The notes: generated from the letters alone by a model not told the origin. A stretch of 64,000 bases of DNA from Campylorhamphus procurvoides (GCA_013396655.1 WBMV01001905.1:182770-246769); one strand, 5' to 3'. Counted from the first letter of the stretch, positions 11,729 through 26,400 are shown. Numbers and translations: made by a program.

Positions 11729-14012
11729 ACTGGAATTCTGCTAGTGGTATATGTCTGATGCCGACTGGAGTGGGAATTTAAACATCTCAGCAGCTGAGTT
11801 CAGGTGACCAGCACTGGAGTGAATCACATCCCTAAAGCTAGACAAGATGATTCCCCCTTCAAATATTAAATCTAACTACAAATTATTTTCTCCTTTTTTT
11901 CTTTCAAATCAAGCTAGCTCATACTACACTAGTTAATATAAAATAACTGGTGGGACAATCTGATCAGAAACTTTCCGGCATTTCAGACTTTTTACTGTTT
12001 CTTATTCAAATTGCAGTCTCGTCCATCTTTTTTAGTCTAACTTTCTTAGAATAGTGCAGTATTTTCAGTTGCTCTCTCTGACTGCAGTATTAGTTCAAAG
12101 ACAGGCTCCTACAGAGCAAGAATTCAACAAATACCATCTCTCCTAATTTCATGCAGTCCATTGAGTGGCTACGTGAAACCAATATATTTCATAATTAATA
12201 TTACCATTATAGGGGGATCATACTCAAAGGCCTAGTAAGATGTTCTCTACTTGCAATACAAATCTTTTCCCAAAGACCAGTCTACTATCCAGAGTACATT
12301 TATGACCACTGCCACATGTCATTTAAATCCACCTTCAGATCCTTAGCAGAAATCTTGCTGCTGGCATTTCTCTTCTGCATGTGTGACCAGAATGACCAGT
12401 GTTCAGTCATATTTCAGAGCCACCTGATTACACGGTAAAATATATTCAAAATAAAAGGAAACTATTAAATGGACTGTGCATTCTAGCAGAAAGGCAGGAG
12501 AAAAACTAAAATTTCAGTCAAACCTGCCATTCCTGAAAATTTTATTTTCTTATTCCTAAATAAGATAGGCAGGATGGTTTAGTTGCAGCTAACTTTTATC
12601 AAAAATTTTTCCTCATGGCTCTTTATATGGATTCACACACTGTTAAATGATTCAGTGCAAAGCTAATGGAAAGATTAATTTTGTGATGTGACACCAAAAG
12701 AAACAATTTAGAGCAGGGATTAGGGATTGGACTATTTTAGCAAGACTTCTGGAACAAGTCCATTATAACTATAAAACATTTCACAATGACTGTATCAGTG
12801 ATTGCAGAAAAGACAGAGTATTTTCACAAAATTGAGAAAAATCATACTAATAGACTATCTTCCCTTATTTTTCCAAAAGAAATGAGAAGGAGAATGGTTT
12901 TATAGAAATGAAAAAATGATTGTTGAAAACAGAATAACTGGAAATTCTTAGTCATATGCTACTAATGAGACATCAGACTTGTGGATTGGTATTTATACAT
13001 AAGACACAGAGCACAGCTAACAACTCAGTGGTCATAAAAGAGCAACCAAGGTAGGCTATTTTGGTAGTATACATGTCATTCTATGTACCTCTAAATCTGT
13101 TTTATTTTCTTCATTCTTAAAAACAATTCTATCAGTAAGAAATCCATGTATCCTCTTTCTTCAAGCTTGACATTGCAAAGAGTATTGTTATTTAACTAGA
13201 ATAGAGCTAAAAAAATCAGCTGAAAACAGTAATGATGTTAATTTCTAGCATACACATTCACAGTGGGACTTGTTCAACTAATGGCTACTTATGTCCCGTG
13301 TCCTCCCATACAAGCAGCTGTTAAAAAAACATGTTATCAGTTATATAGCTCCATTGAAGCCTTTTTTCTCCCTTCTGTTACTTACTTCCTTTTCGCCTTT
13401 CCGTACTGATCAGCCAAGGTTTGCTCATTCAGATTCAGTGGTGTGGTGTGAGCCAGAAAATCTCTGCACAACAATGGTGCAACCAGGTTATGAACATGGA
13501 CATCCAGCTCTGAAGATAGTGTTTTGAATTAAAAAAAACCCTCATATAGCTGGTCCTTTGTAATTTCTGACATGTGAGCACCATGTAAGACAGCCCTGGC
13601 ATTAACAGTAAAAACTCTGTGCAAATAATTTCATTATCTCATTAGCTCCAGGATGAATTGATCTCAGTTTTTCATGAGATTTCATTATATTCACCATATA
13701 GTGTCTAGTCACCATTATTTTGGTGTGTCATGGCAGGATGTCACCCAAAACAAAGGTTTGTCCTTGTGAAGGAAGATAACATGCAGGTACCCCCCAAAAT
13801 GCCAAGCAGTGAAGGAATTCAGGAAAATTTATTCCAAAAAGTCAAGAACTCTAAAGCTTACAATGGAAACCTTCTAGCAGTTCTGCAAAACACTGAGCCT
13901 GAGAAAGACTAGCCTCCTGTTCTCTTCAAGGTCTCTTATCTTCTCTGTTCCCCCAGAACAGGTGCCCTCTCCGCTTCACCAGCCTCTAACATCTGTTTAT
14001 CTCTCTTCATAC

Positions 14013-14044
<32 letters not shown>
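14013..14044. repeat. (GA)n microsatellite
   Basis: About 15 GA units are broken once by GGG. This is simple sequence and a potentially polymorphic marker. Confidence 0.9.
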
Positions 14045-16892
14045 CTGCAGCTTTCTCTGGAATGCAGAAGGAAAAATAAAAAAACTATACAACTATCTTT
14101 GAGAAAGGTATTTCTTAGGCAGGAAAGACTTCCTAAGCGAAACAAGTCCTAAACTCCCTATTACAAATCTTCTGGCAGATGTCTACTCTTATTGTCCTAT
14201 CCTCTGTATATGATGACAGATTTATCTCATCTAACCTCAACAGAGGTGCCTACAACAGGAGCAGAATTCTCCTAAGTTCCATTTTCTAAGAAGACATAAG
14301 CAATTCTGAACTATCGTTACAGTATAGGTAATAGATATCAAGGTAACCTTTAACTTCTTTAAGACAAGATGTGAAAGCCCCCCAAATATTAGACTATATT
14401 ATTAATTGCAGTAGAGAAATGCCTGAGATTGATTATTTCTTTTTCAATTTTACTCTATTACTGAAATAAAACAAAAGGATAATAATTAAAAAACCCACCA
14501 AACAAACAAAGAAATCCAAACCAAAAGGCAAACCCTAAACTTTTGTAAACTAATATTATGAATTAAAAGTCCTCCTGCTTTTTCACAGCATGCATTCATA
14601 TTTTTTGATGACTAAATTTCTGTCATCAAAATTTTGATTGCTCCGAAAACACCTGGTAAACAGGATGTCACATATTCCATTCTCTTTTATAAGGACTTAA
14701 AGTCTGACTAATTTAATCTCAGAGCAGAAGAATCGCCCCAGTACTGCTCTTTGCTGTTGAAGATTAATTTTTACTAGCCACTTAGAGGGCTAAGGAGTGC
14801 ATTACAATGAACACTATTATTCAAGTTCAACAGAATAAAATCCATCATTTCTGAGCAGGGGGAAAATTATTTTTATTAGAGCCATTCACACAGCTCTATA
14901 GTTCAGTGACATACATCATCTCTACCTACTCATTTCCCATTGTAAATTTTATCTTGTGCAAAAAGCAAAAAGTTCATTAGTTTGCTCAAAACACTTCTTA
15001 ATAAGTGTGCTAATTGAGAGTGTATAAATGTATTTCAGTAGGCTCCCATGTTTGTTTCTTGAGAAGTGACATAGATTTATCTTATTTTGTGTGTTTAATG
15101 CTAACAAGACTTTGTTTAAAGAAGAGCAATGGTGGTACCCATTGTGCTGAGAGGTTGAAATGGTAAAAAACACATCACATAAATGCTTTGTGAAGGGTAT
15201 TGGATAATTAGACTGCAGGATGTTAACATTTCCTCAGTCTGTAATGAGCAAATGAGGGAGAGAAGGGGGTTCCATCTTATTAGGAAACATTCTCAGTGGT
15301 GCCACAGACTCTGAAGATACTTAATGAGACACATGCGACCCACTTTCTATTTCTTACTGTGATTCAGCAGGCTCCTCAAGTACTGGCCTCATTCTAAATG
15401 TCCGGGTAGTGCCACAGAAGACATTAAATTATCTTTCTAAAGTGGAACTTTCATTTGTATATAGACTAGCCAGACAAATTTGACTACGTTTGAATTTTTA
15501 AAAAGACATCTGTTTCTAAAGCCTCCATATTGTTATTCTATTGGTTAAATGTATCTTCTTGGACTTACGTTGCAGTTTGTCCATTATTAAAAATGAAGAG
15601 CTTTGCTTTTCAGTCAGGAAGAACATGCCTTATTAACAAATCTTTTTAACAAAGCAGGTTTTGAAATACCAACTTCTCTCTGAAAGTCTGTTTTGAAAAC
15701 AGAGTCAGAGATGCATGATGAAATGTGTGTTTCTTTTCACAGAGCCTGCTTGGGAAAATAATGTTTCTTAAATCTGTGGTAGGAATAGAACCAACTTGAG
15801 TCCACAAGTGAATCACTTAAAATCTTTATGAAAATGAAGCAGCAGAAAGGAATAAAGATTGCCTTCACATAATGGGAATCATTTCAGTAAACACAGGAAT
15901 AGTGCCTTATGCCCCTTGATTCAAGCACAAATTTCTCCCCCAGCAGAAATAACTGATACCAAATCAGTTCTGACCTTAGAGGCATCAGGCTGATTCCTTA
16001 GAAACATCTGAGTTTTAAACAGAATTTTCTGAAACCAAAAACTGTGAAAAATTTAAAACTCTTGATATAACAGTGGAAAGCAAGTTCTTAATTTCTTTCC
16101 ATTGAGGGTGGTCAGTATGTCCAGAAGGTGAAAGGGAAGATGGTGTAGACTTCTCTTTACCAGAAAATTCTCAGACAGTTGTCGCTGTTCGCATCCAGCT
16201 TCAATCACAGCAGCTGATAGGGAAAACTCCTGAGGACAAGTCTTGGAAGAATGAAAATGCTGCTGAGAAAAAATGGCCCAAGACTGTAAACTTTGAAGTT
16301 GTACCCATTTATTTTTTCAAATCACTTTGGTTAACCTTCATTCTGTCACACTTTTTAAAATTCAGTCTCCACATACATGTTAGACTCCAAAGGTAAATAC
16401 ATATAACAGGCCAGTGCAAGCTTTCAAGGAAGGTAAGGAGCCAAGGAAACACATCATCTTTCTAGGATAGATTCATCTAAATAACTGTATGTGGAAAACA
16501 CAGAAGTAAAGAAAAAGGAGTATGAATAATCACTTTCCTGCCCACTGATTCTATATCAACATTAGTGATTAACAGGCAATTTTCAAAGTTTCAATCACTC
16601 AGTGCTAGACTCCCATTTCTATCTTGTGAATAAATCAGCTCTCTTACGTTTTGTAAATTTGTTCTAGAAATGTCATGAAGACCTTCTGACTCCACTTAGA
16701 TTAGAAGTAGTTTCAGTAGGTCAGATTCTGATAATTTTGCTCACTAATTGAAATGCTTAGCAGTAAATCCTGCCAAAGCTTCAATTCAGATACAAGGAAA
16801 ATAAAGGTGGAAAAATGCAGCCCATTTTCTTACAGTCAGAATTAGAAATATGAAAATGCAGATATTTAAGTTTTATCCCAAATAGATGGTTA

Positions 16893-16992
16893 GTTTTTTT
16901 TGTTGTTGGGGTATTGTTTGGTTTTTTGGTTTTGGGTTGGGTTTGTTTTTTGGGGGGTTTGTTTTGTTTCGTTTTGTTTTGTTTTTTGTTTA
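16893..16992. repeat. T/G-rich low-complexity tract
   Basis: About 100 bases consist almost only of T and G, grading into TTTTG pentamers near 16960-16985. G-runs of three to six at about 16924-16960 could form a G-quadruplex. Confidence 0.85.
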
Positions 16993-17564
16993 GAGCAGAG
17001 TCTCAAGTTGGGGATGTGTTCATTACTCTCTAAGCTGATAAAGGAAATATATTTCTAAATATTTTTTATTCCCTCCTGCACTCTACCACATCACACTTTC
17101 TATATTTAGAAGTGATTAGATTTATTTACTTTGCATAGCAACTCAACTCAAATGAGTACAGAGCCAAACCTATTCTTGCAAATATCTGTTTACATACCCT
17201 GATTTCTATTTAAGTAGTGGCCAATTAAACCTTTGTAAATAGAAGGAAGCACCCATAGCCTTTGAAATTTGAAGATAAATATGCAAGATATACGAGCATT
17301 TCAGGTTATTGCTTTCCAATTAGAACCCAGAGCACAACACCATTGTCCTTTTGACAATGAAACCTGCCTGTCACATTTGCAAGCACACACATGAATTAAA
17401 CATATCACCTAAGCATTGCGTCTTAGAATTGGGTCCTAGAGCTGCTCAGTCTAATGCATTATAATCATGAAAAGGACAGCTAACATACTGTTTCAGAACC
17501 TATTATTGGTACTGGAGCCATCATTCAGAAGAATCACGCAAGCTGGCAGGGTCCCTCCAGAGAC

Positions 17565-18212
17565 ATGCAACTGGGAGGAAAGTTTTCCTTAAGTGGCATC
17601 CAAGGTCTTCTCATGTACTGGCAAAGTCCAGCTGTCCTTGCTGCCACTGGCATCCACTGCAAATTAGTTAAAGCTGTTTGCCTGCAGACCACTCTCATAT
17701 ACTCAGGGGTACCAGTCAGGCACCTGACCAACCACAGATCAAGGGAGAGACTAGCTTCATTCCTCCTTTTCAGTCCAAATCCTCAGATGAACTTTGTGCT
17801 TTTCAACAACAGCAGAAGCTCTAAGCCAGAGGCTGAAACTCCAGTGCAATGTAAGCACTGTTTTAAGCCTGTATGTAGGTGCAGGCAATTGTGGGTCAGT
17901 GGAAAACAAAAGCAAGGGATAAAAAAAAAAGGAAACAAAAAAAGTACTGAAAAGACTGTGCATAATGCAACGTTTGGGGGCAAACACATGCTGCTCTCTC
18001 TCCAAAGCTGCGGTATTGCTGCTGGAGACAGACAGACACGTATCGTCCTCGGAGCCCCATTGTCAGACTGCTCACCAGAGTTAAAGAGCATCGGTGCTGG
18101 TTTGAATGACAGCACATTGCCTCCAGGAGCTCCTGCTGGGCTGCACACCTCAACACTAGTTCTGAGCCAAAGTAGTGACGTTATGCGGTATCTAGCCCAG
18201 AGATGTTTTTAA
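17565..18212 (+). other. 215-codon open reading frame of unknown status
   Basis: This is the longest open frame in the window. The conceptual product begins MQLGGKFSLSG, has a small cysteine cluster (CKHCFKPVCRC) near residue 95 and a lysine-rich patch where the DNA runs into A-rich sequence near 17920-17945. I recognise no domain, signal peptide or membrane segment. All three minus-strand frames are also open over about 17896-18005, so the stretch is stop-poor in several frames, which weakens the coding case. No splice architecture or promoter is obvious. It could be chance, a lineage-specific gene, or part of a non-coding transcript. Confidence 0.15.
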
Positions 18213-21200
18213 TTTTGTTTGATTTCTCTCATAGACAGGATTAGAAAGCTGGAGTTCAAGGCCTCCTGCCTCATGCCGACACCACTGTACTTCACCTCCC
18301 TCTTTACTGCTGTGTTGCAGGGGTTCAAGATCTCTTTAGCAGTGGGACAAAGGGATAGCAAAACAGAAAGCCCATATACTTTTATTTCAAAGCTATCACC
18401 TGTAGAAAAAAATATGTTTCAGATTTAGCCTGCTGTGTTCCGAAGACAGGAAACTTAGTTCGCATTTGCAAGTTCAGCGTGACTTTATAAAAATTTCCCC
18501 AGAAGATTTAACATACTTAAAATCAACTCCTCTTTTGAAAATCTAATGCTTTGCATCTGGGATGAAACAAGTGTAGGCTGCTTACAGTCAAAAACCTGAT
18601 ATAATGCAACTTGTAGAGTGTGTACTGCCATACTCTGTAAAATTTTATTTCTGAACAATTACAAAGGAGACACATAAAATCAAATATGGAAACCTGTCCA
18701 ACTGCTGTATGGATTGAATTTCTCCCCTTCCCTTTGGCTGAATCTCTTGCTGTTATTATTAGGATGCCTGCTGGGTGCAGGTTACCTCCATGGAAAATGG
18801 TATCTGTTGGAATTAATCAGCAATGTTTCAGGTGCACTTTGCTTCTTCCTCAAAAAACCCTAGGAATAAACATTACTGCCTATTTCCAAATGTCTCCCAT
18901 GGCCTTATTAAATGTGGCTGTGGCAGCAGAAAGAATATATCTCTTTAACAGCATATTGCAGCATTTAAAAGAGCACAGATGTGCTGAGATTGTCAGTCAT
19001 GCAATTCAGTTTGAACAAAGCAAGTTTTTAGAATGAAAAGCAAGGGCATGATCTGGCAGATTTACTGGCAGCTTTGTTATGGCAGGGAAAGAATATGTCC
19101 AGTAGCAGTGACTAAGTAATAAGAAATTTGTGTTTTCAAATAGTTTTGTAAAACTCATTAGAAAAATAGCCTCTGATGAACATGATAAATAAAATCCTGA
19201 AGGATGTATCCTTTAGCAGTACTAGGACAGGCAAGGAGTTAAGATTTTGCATTTAGGCTACAAGACCACAAAGCACTCTTCACTACATGAGTTACTTAAT
19301 AATTTTGATTAAAATTTTGCCCCACAAAACAGGTAGGATGCTACCACTTTGTTACCCCAGGTCCAAAGGCAATTTTTCACATTTATAGCACTCTCAAAAA
19401 CAAAAGCTATATGAAGGTTGATGACTGGAGCAGAGGCTGCTACAGTGTCCTATTGTAGTAGTTCTCCTCTCTGTGGTAGAGTTTCTCCTCTTTCCTAGAG
19501 TAGAAGGAACATTTTTGCAACAAGATGTAAGTGACTTTGAACACTCAGTACTACTAACAGTGCTGCCAGTGCTGCTATGTAAGTGACCTCTCATAGGTCA
19601 ACTGAGCCCCAAAATGTCTGCTGCCTGGCTTGGTAGCTCGCTGCCTCCTCCTTGAACTCCAGAACTAGTCCTGGCTTGATGTGTGTAAGACTCACCTCAG
19701 AAGACCCCAGCATGGTGTTGCCCCAGTAAGGCTGTGCATGCTTAATGCCATATGTGAGCATAACGATAGTCTAGCAGCACTCAAACAATACAGCAAGGCT
19801 CAGTCTCCTCCAGAGCTTTCACAACTTCCGAGATTCTCAGTTAAGTCCCTTTCTGCTCTGCTAAAACTCTCCATCTACTACTGTTCTCATCTTACAGACT
19901 GTATCTGCACTGTCTGAGCACATCTGAGCAGCCAGAACTGGGCAGCGGCTGAGCCCAAGCTGCAGGTGAAGAGTCCCATCATAGTCACGACAATATTACT
20001 ATGCCCATCCTTCCTTTCACCACCCAGAGGAAAGGCAGTCATGCATCCTGGATGGGGACGCCCATGTTCTTCAAAGGCTTTCTAAATGACCAGTGTGTAT
20101 TTTGTGGTAACAAAATACACAGTGAGAGGAAAGATGAGTTGAAACCACTAAGAATGTAAGCCAAACTCAAAGTGATATAGAACCACAAGTTACAAACCTG
20201 ATGCAGCCATCAGTTCTTCAGCATCTAAGGAAAACCCTTAGGGACACATATACCTAACAGGTGGGAAATTATAAGGAATTGAGTGTAAAGGAGTCTAAAC
20301 TGTTTTACCTTATATGCATATTTTAGCCCTCTTTTAATTTTTTATAAATTTCAGTTTTTCACAGCCTTGTTCCCTCCAAGGATTTCATGCAGCCCTTCCT
20401 CCATTTCTTTGTTGAAGGCATGTTTCCAAGGAGATTCAAAATGTAGCCTGAATCTATCTTTAATTTATGTTGTTGGACCTTATTTCCCCAAAAGTACTAG
20501 TTCAAACATACTGTCAACTTCATCTTTACATTTCACCTCTTATGCCATACATTCCATCTTTAACACAGATCTGATAACTATGTATTTGAGATATGGAAAC
20601 ATCTTGGAAGAAACCAAATGTCTATAGGAGTTCACTTTGCTACTGCATAAAATCACTCTCATTTCTCTCTGCCAAATACTGTGTGAGGTGAGAAAGGGGT
20701 TTATTGTGCAAATGCAAAACCAAGGCATTCAAGAGGAACAACAGTGGAAGAAATTTCAGACCTGAGCCCTGCTTGAAGTCACACAGCAGTATGTAAGAAA
20801 GTCAATAAAATTCTTGGTTTAAAGGAAAAAAATCTCTTTTTAGTGACTTGTAAATGTAGAAAATAAAACAGCCTAAGCCTATTCCAGAACGCTTTTTCTG
20901 TGTATCTGTGCACTGTGCAACAGCTCTGCCAAAGCTTTGAGTCATTGGCAGATTAGTAAAACTGCAGTGTGTGTTAGCATTGCAGATCCCTGGCACCCTC
21001 TGAAATTATTTCCAGTTCACATGCACAATATATCATGCTGTGCTGCATGCACATGGACAGTATTGGGCATATTCTGGGGGTTTCACTTCCTTAAGTCTTC
21101 ACTCTTGAGCATATGCAGATAAGTTGTTCTCTTATGAAAATATTACATACTTAGTTACCTTTTTGAATTTTTCTAAGGTGTCTTGGGGATTTGTAATTAA

Positions 21201-23254
21201 TTCTAATTCAAATAATTCCAATTCTAAAGAAATTCTAAGCAATATTTCTGTCATTCTCTACAGACAGATTCTGTGCGGATGACAGATGTGAGATCATTCA
21301 TGTGCTCAAGTCTAGATCTCAGCAGGTCAAAAGTGGAGTAAAATCAAAAAATATCACATTAGTTATTATGCTCAGTACAGTTTTATTCTGTTTTTAAACA
21401 TGAAAATCATTTACACACATAGCAGGAGCTTAAACTGTTAAGGACTTGCGAAGTACTGTTAGTCTAATGCTGTTCTAAAATTTCTTTTTTTATTACCTCT
21501 GTAGAGTTCATGTTCTTCACTGGTTCCTCAGTTATCAATAGATTTCCTGTTTCAGAATAGTCCCTTGGAGGGTACCAGATGATGATGGTATTGAGTGGAA
21601 CAGGACAGCTAATATTGTATCATGGTTGATGAGAATCCAGCGAAAGCATTGACATGGCACTGTTGAACTCAAAGTAAAAACTATCTGAAGGCTTGAAACT
21701 GTGCTAAACACTACATTTTAAACAGAAGCAGCTTGTTTTCCTTCCTACTTTTAAGTTAAAGCAAGCAACTGGCTTTATTGTATCAGCTTTAGGAATATTT
21801 AAGTAAATAATTATGAATTTTAGTAGAAAAAAATCCCAAGTGGGCTTCATTTTCAGACAGGTAGGCCTTTGATTACCAAATTGAATGGAATTTTGGTATC
21901 AGATTTACAGTGGAAGTCACATTTCAATTTCAACTATGGAATTATTATGGTTCTCCATGTTTTACTTTCCCTACCAATCCATAAAATACCTCAACGATTT
22001 TTTCATAAGATGGTGCCAATTATATAAATATATCACAGAGTATGTAAGGGAGAATTTCATTGGATCACTTTGTTAAATGCATGAAGGATATGTGTATGCT
22101 CATAATAGTGGTTGGTTTATGTTAGGGTACACAGTGAACCTCACTTCAAACTGCAAGATGAAGTTGCAGAAGACAAATTGTATGACAAGACCTTTGTATG
22201 CAGATGAACTAGTAAACAGTCTCTTCATACGAGGGCTCATTGTTTTTGTAATCCATACTGTAGGGGGTCAGTGCTAAAATTAAATTATACCTGCCTACCA
22301 TTCTCAATCTAATCAGGCTGTGAACTGAAAAATAAAACAATTAAAATTAGAGACAGGACAGCCTCCCACTGTTTATGATCTCATTCTATTTCTGAAGAGT
22401 AGGTGGAAATTCACCCGTGGTGAGCATTTGGGTTATGTCAATTTTTTCTTATTATTACAGCTGGGGCTTATTTTGTGAACTGTTTGCAGCTATTTCTGCT
22501 AAAAATAGGTGGATACCAATTTAAACTTCCTGGCGATATTTCAAGTCAAAGTATCATTAGTAGATAGTTATTATGCTGCATTTTATTGTAAGAGATCCTG
22601 CCATGAAGCCAATCTATACAAATATAAATAAAGACAGTTAGAATTACCTTCCAAATGACTCAATTGGAGGTTATTCATGTTTGGTTTAGCAAAACAAGCT
22701 AAGCTATTTGCAAGAAAATTTATTAGTTGCAGGAACACTGAGTTAATGAGACTTCCTAAAACTCCTTATCGGGTTAGACTGTGGCACTTAGAGAGAGATG
22801 GGGGATCAATTTTGCCTTTTTGCCTCAGTCCTAAGCAAGAGAAACTTATAGTTCTCCCTTGGTTTCCAAGGAATATAATATCTTCACTAATCCCTCCTCT
22901 GCTGTTCAGTCTCATAACAAAATCATCTTCCAAAAATATATTCCCTCACAAATACACAAACAAAAGTGACAATTAGATACAAAATTCCTTAGCTTCTAAT
23001 GACAAGAGCCAAGATGTGAGATAACAGTAATGATGATTTGATCAAACTTCTACATATACTTTCCTAGTGAGCCATCACAGGATTTATATCTTGGCCTGTG
23101 AAAGTTGTCAGACCCAGTTGCCACAGAAGTATTCAATAGGAACCTCAGAGTCTCAGGGAAACAGCTTATACCATTTCCACGGTCTCCATCTTAAACCTAT
23201 GAGCTGATAATGTGGCTGCAGCTGTTAAACAGCTGATATTTCATTCCCATTTCA
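18213..23254. other. Unique sequence, no gene seen
   Basis: It contains a strong hairpin at 20094-20121. The 116-codon frame at 18686-19036 has no recognisable motif; the DNA there has a mixed, non-repetitive texture and could be conserved non-coding sequence, which only alignment can show. Confidence 0.45.
20094..20121. repeat. Hairpin: 12-bp perfect inverted repeat
   Basis: The arm TGTGTATTTTGT, the loop GGTA and the arm ACAAAATACACA form a perfect 12-bp stem with a 4-base loop. Two further pairs could form after one mismatch. No transposon termini or repeat family are recognised around it. Confidence 0.8.
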
Positions 23255-23462
23255 GGAAGTCTTTCATCACTGTAAAGGTTGTCAAACACTGGAACAGGTT
23301 ACCCAGGGAAGTGGTTGAGTCACCAGCCCTGGAGGTATTAAAAAGATGTGTTAATGTGGCACTTAGGGACAGAGGCTAGTGGTAAATTTGGGAGTTGCTG
23401 GATTGGCCTGAATGATCTTAGAGTCTTTTGAAACCCAAACAATTCTGTGATTCTTTGATTCT
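23255..23462 (+). mobile_element. CR1 LINE 3' end
   Basis: This is a truncated CR1 tail on the plus strand. It has the typical CACTGGAACAGGTTACCCAG block near 23287, then GGCACTTAGGGACA near 23360, then the TTGGCCTGAATGATCTTAGAG region, and it ends with TTCTGTGATTCTTTGATTCT. Only the end of ORF2 and the 3' UTR remain. Confidence 0.88.
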
Positions 23463-26400
23463 ATCTGCTATTATGGTATATGACTTTTGAGTCCAGTGCA
23501 GGAATACCATGATCTGGTTTTGCCTCTGAATCTGAATGGTAAAAGGATCTATTTATTGTCAAAGTCAGTAACAAGTGCAGGAGTGTCCAGCAGCGAAAAT
23601 TTTCAAGGTTCCTAAGGGTGAGACTATTCAGTGCTGTACTGTGGAGGGCTAGATAGGTTGCTGCAGTGTCAAAGGTGTATCATTAAAGAAATTACATCCA
23701 GCCACATTCTCTGATCCCGAAGACAAGATACAGTGGTGCCTGAAACCCTCTTTGGGTGTTGTCTAGAAAACGCTAACTGTCCCAAGCCAACATGCTACCT
23801 GTTAAACAGTATAGAGAATCACCTGCCAGTGCTTGTGCCTTGTGCACCGGTCCAGTCTAGTCTGCTGGCAGTCAGAAACTTACTACAGATAAGTCACAAG
23901 GCATAGCAGTATTACCCCTAATCTCATTAGTCCCGTAGAGAAACAAGGCACATTAACAGAGTTAGGATTATTACTGCAGTACCATTACCAAAATAACAGA
24001 GTTATATTTCTTCTTGGTTGTTATTTTTTTAGGTAATATCCTGTTGAAATAATTGTAGTGCTTCAGAGTGATGCTCATCTAACTCACCTGACTAACTAGA
24101 CAGCTAACTGTCCAGGAGACAGGAGTCTAGACTAAACTAGTTGTCGAGTTAATTTTGACTCTCTATCAATTCTTTCTTTCAAACTTAACTACTCCTTTTT
24201 AGTCTGGAAAGTTTCTCTGGATGTCTGTGTCCATCTCTGGCCAATATCTAGATGCCCACTTTCAGACCATTAAAAGTGGCTGAAAAGGGAGGAAACATGG
24301 GGAAAGAACTGGTTCTGAAAAGACAAGAAGGAGAGAATATAATCAATCTGGTTGCACAACTCCAAAAGCTGGGCTGTTAGGCTGGTTTCCATGAAAGGCC
24401 TGTAAGCGTACAAATGTTTCTTTCTAAAGATGCTAAGGTTAAGGATGCATATCTATCATGATTAACTCAAACATTTAAACAGAATGGTTTAGACATCTTG
24501 TTCTGGCAGTGTAACACAAAAAGCCAAACTAGATGCCTGGGGATCAAATACATAAAATGGAGGAAATTTGCTTATCTAGTTAGGAATTACAACAGTGAAA
24601 AAAAGGATGTTTACATTAGATTTGCTCCTTTAGTTAATTATCTGGTTTTAAAAATAACAGCTCTGCAAAAATAATATTCAAAATGTATCTTATTCTGTCA
24701 GAGTTTGCCTTCTTTCATCGGGTGCTTACACCAGTCACCCTTAAACTGCAAGACCCGGGTGCTAGGATCTCAGCTACACATGCAAACCTAATACTGCTGT
24801 AGACAAACAATGAGTTTACTCATCCTCCACCATTCATCTGAAATTTGAGATGAGATTACATTCAGGAAGGATTAGGAAAACAAATGTCTGAAGCAGAGAG
24901 AAAGAGAAGCAGTGATGCAAGACAATAGGACCCAAACAAAGAAAATTTTTGAGAAAAATGTTGTGATTGCCTCTTTTGCAGAAAAAAAAATTGTATGCTT
25001 CCTAAGAAATATATCAAGGCAGATTTAACAAGAGCCCAAAGTGTTTAAATTGTGTGAATATAGGAGGGTTTTCAATGTCTCTTTGGAAAGAGAATGTTCT
25101 TAGACATTTTGCAAAAGCAGTAAAACGGTGGTATTGATACAGAGAGATGCTTTCTCATATGCAAAGCAAGAGAGAAGGAGGATCTAAAAAGACCTCCACA
25201 GTTACAGAATCTGTCAATGAGTTTTGTTAATAGAAGTAGCAGGGAATTAGCAGCTGTCAGGGTTTCAGAAAAAGCATAAGGAATTTTTTATTTCTACTAC
25301 ATTTCAAGGGAGGCAGAACATTCAGAAAATCTTAAGGGAGACAATGCAGGCAAGTTTGATGAAGGGAGAAATGACAATGAAGATGTTGATATGAGAATGA
25401 CTGATGTAAAATAGTAAATGAAATTGGTCTCTTAAAGAGTTATTAATGCCTAACAACATTCTGCATCTAACAAAGGAAAGAAGTGTGGGTTTTCTCACTG
25501 AGGTAGTGGAAAAGCAGCAAGAGAAACTAACTGGGAAACCAACAGTGAATATCAAAATACCCTACTAAAGGATAAAATATTGCAAAGAAAAATGTGATCT
25601 GAAATGTAATGAAGCTTTAGAGAGTGTGAGGAAAAAAGGGAGGTCAAGGCAGTCATATTTAATCTTCTTTTTCGAAAGAGTAATTAAGATATTGCATAGG
25701 GAAGGTGAAAGGCTAGAAAACAGGAATGTTTTAAGAAGGTGTAATTAAGCTAAGGACAATGGTAGGCATATAGCTTGATTTCATGATATTCTGGGTACAG
25801 GAAGTGGCAAGGCAATTGAATCTTTCTTTATTACTATACTACAAACACAAATTCACTTTTTAAATTCAAGTAGTAGGAGCTCCAATAAATTTATTCTGCT
25901 CTTTCCAGTGCAGGGCACATCATATTTACATAAATATATTCAGATGATTTAACCAAATCTGTCATGCAGATGACATGCTAATACTTCAGTCTTTTAAAAC
26001 TTGTATAATTGTGATGCCATAACTTATATGCCTACAGTTGATTAATCATTTAATACTGATAACATGGAGTATAAGAACTACCAAACTGGAATTTTTACTC
26101 TTTTTTACTTCTTTAAGTGATCATGTATGATTGAAAGTTACTGTACAATGTGAGAGACAGAAGGGATTCATGCCATTTGTACCAAAATGAGGTTACAAAA
26201 GAGATTAGCTATGCTTTTTAAGAGGATGGAAAAGGCCTGAAGGATACTAAAGATATATTTTCACTTTGCAGATGAATGGCATAAGCCCAAAAATGTGTCC
26301 TATAAGTTAAGGATGCCCCTAGATGCACTATTATGATCAAATCCCACTCATGCAAAGGGTTGCAAGAGGATCTCAGTTCTTCAGCTCCATCCTGATTCTT

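Larger units (their letters stand above)
7906..17564. other. Long unique stretch, no gene seen
   Basis: I see no recognised transposon, RNA gene or exon in this 9.7 kb. It holds a strong hairpin at 11704-11728, a GA microsatellite at 14013-14044 and a T/G-rich tract at 16893-16992. The 114-codon frame at 10668-11012 has a lysine/arginine-rich end from an A/G-rich stretch and no recognisable domain. Confidence 0.5.
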
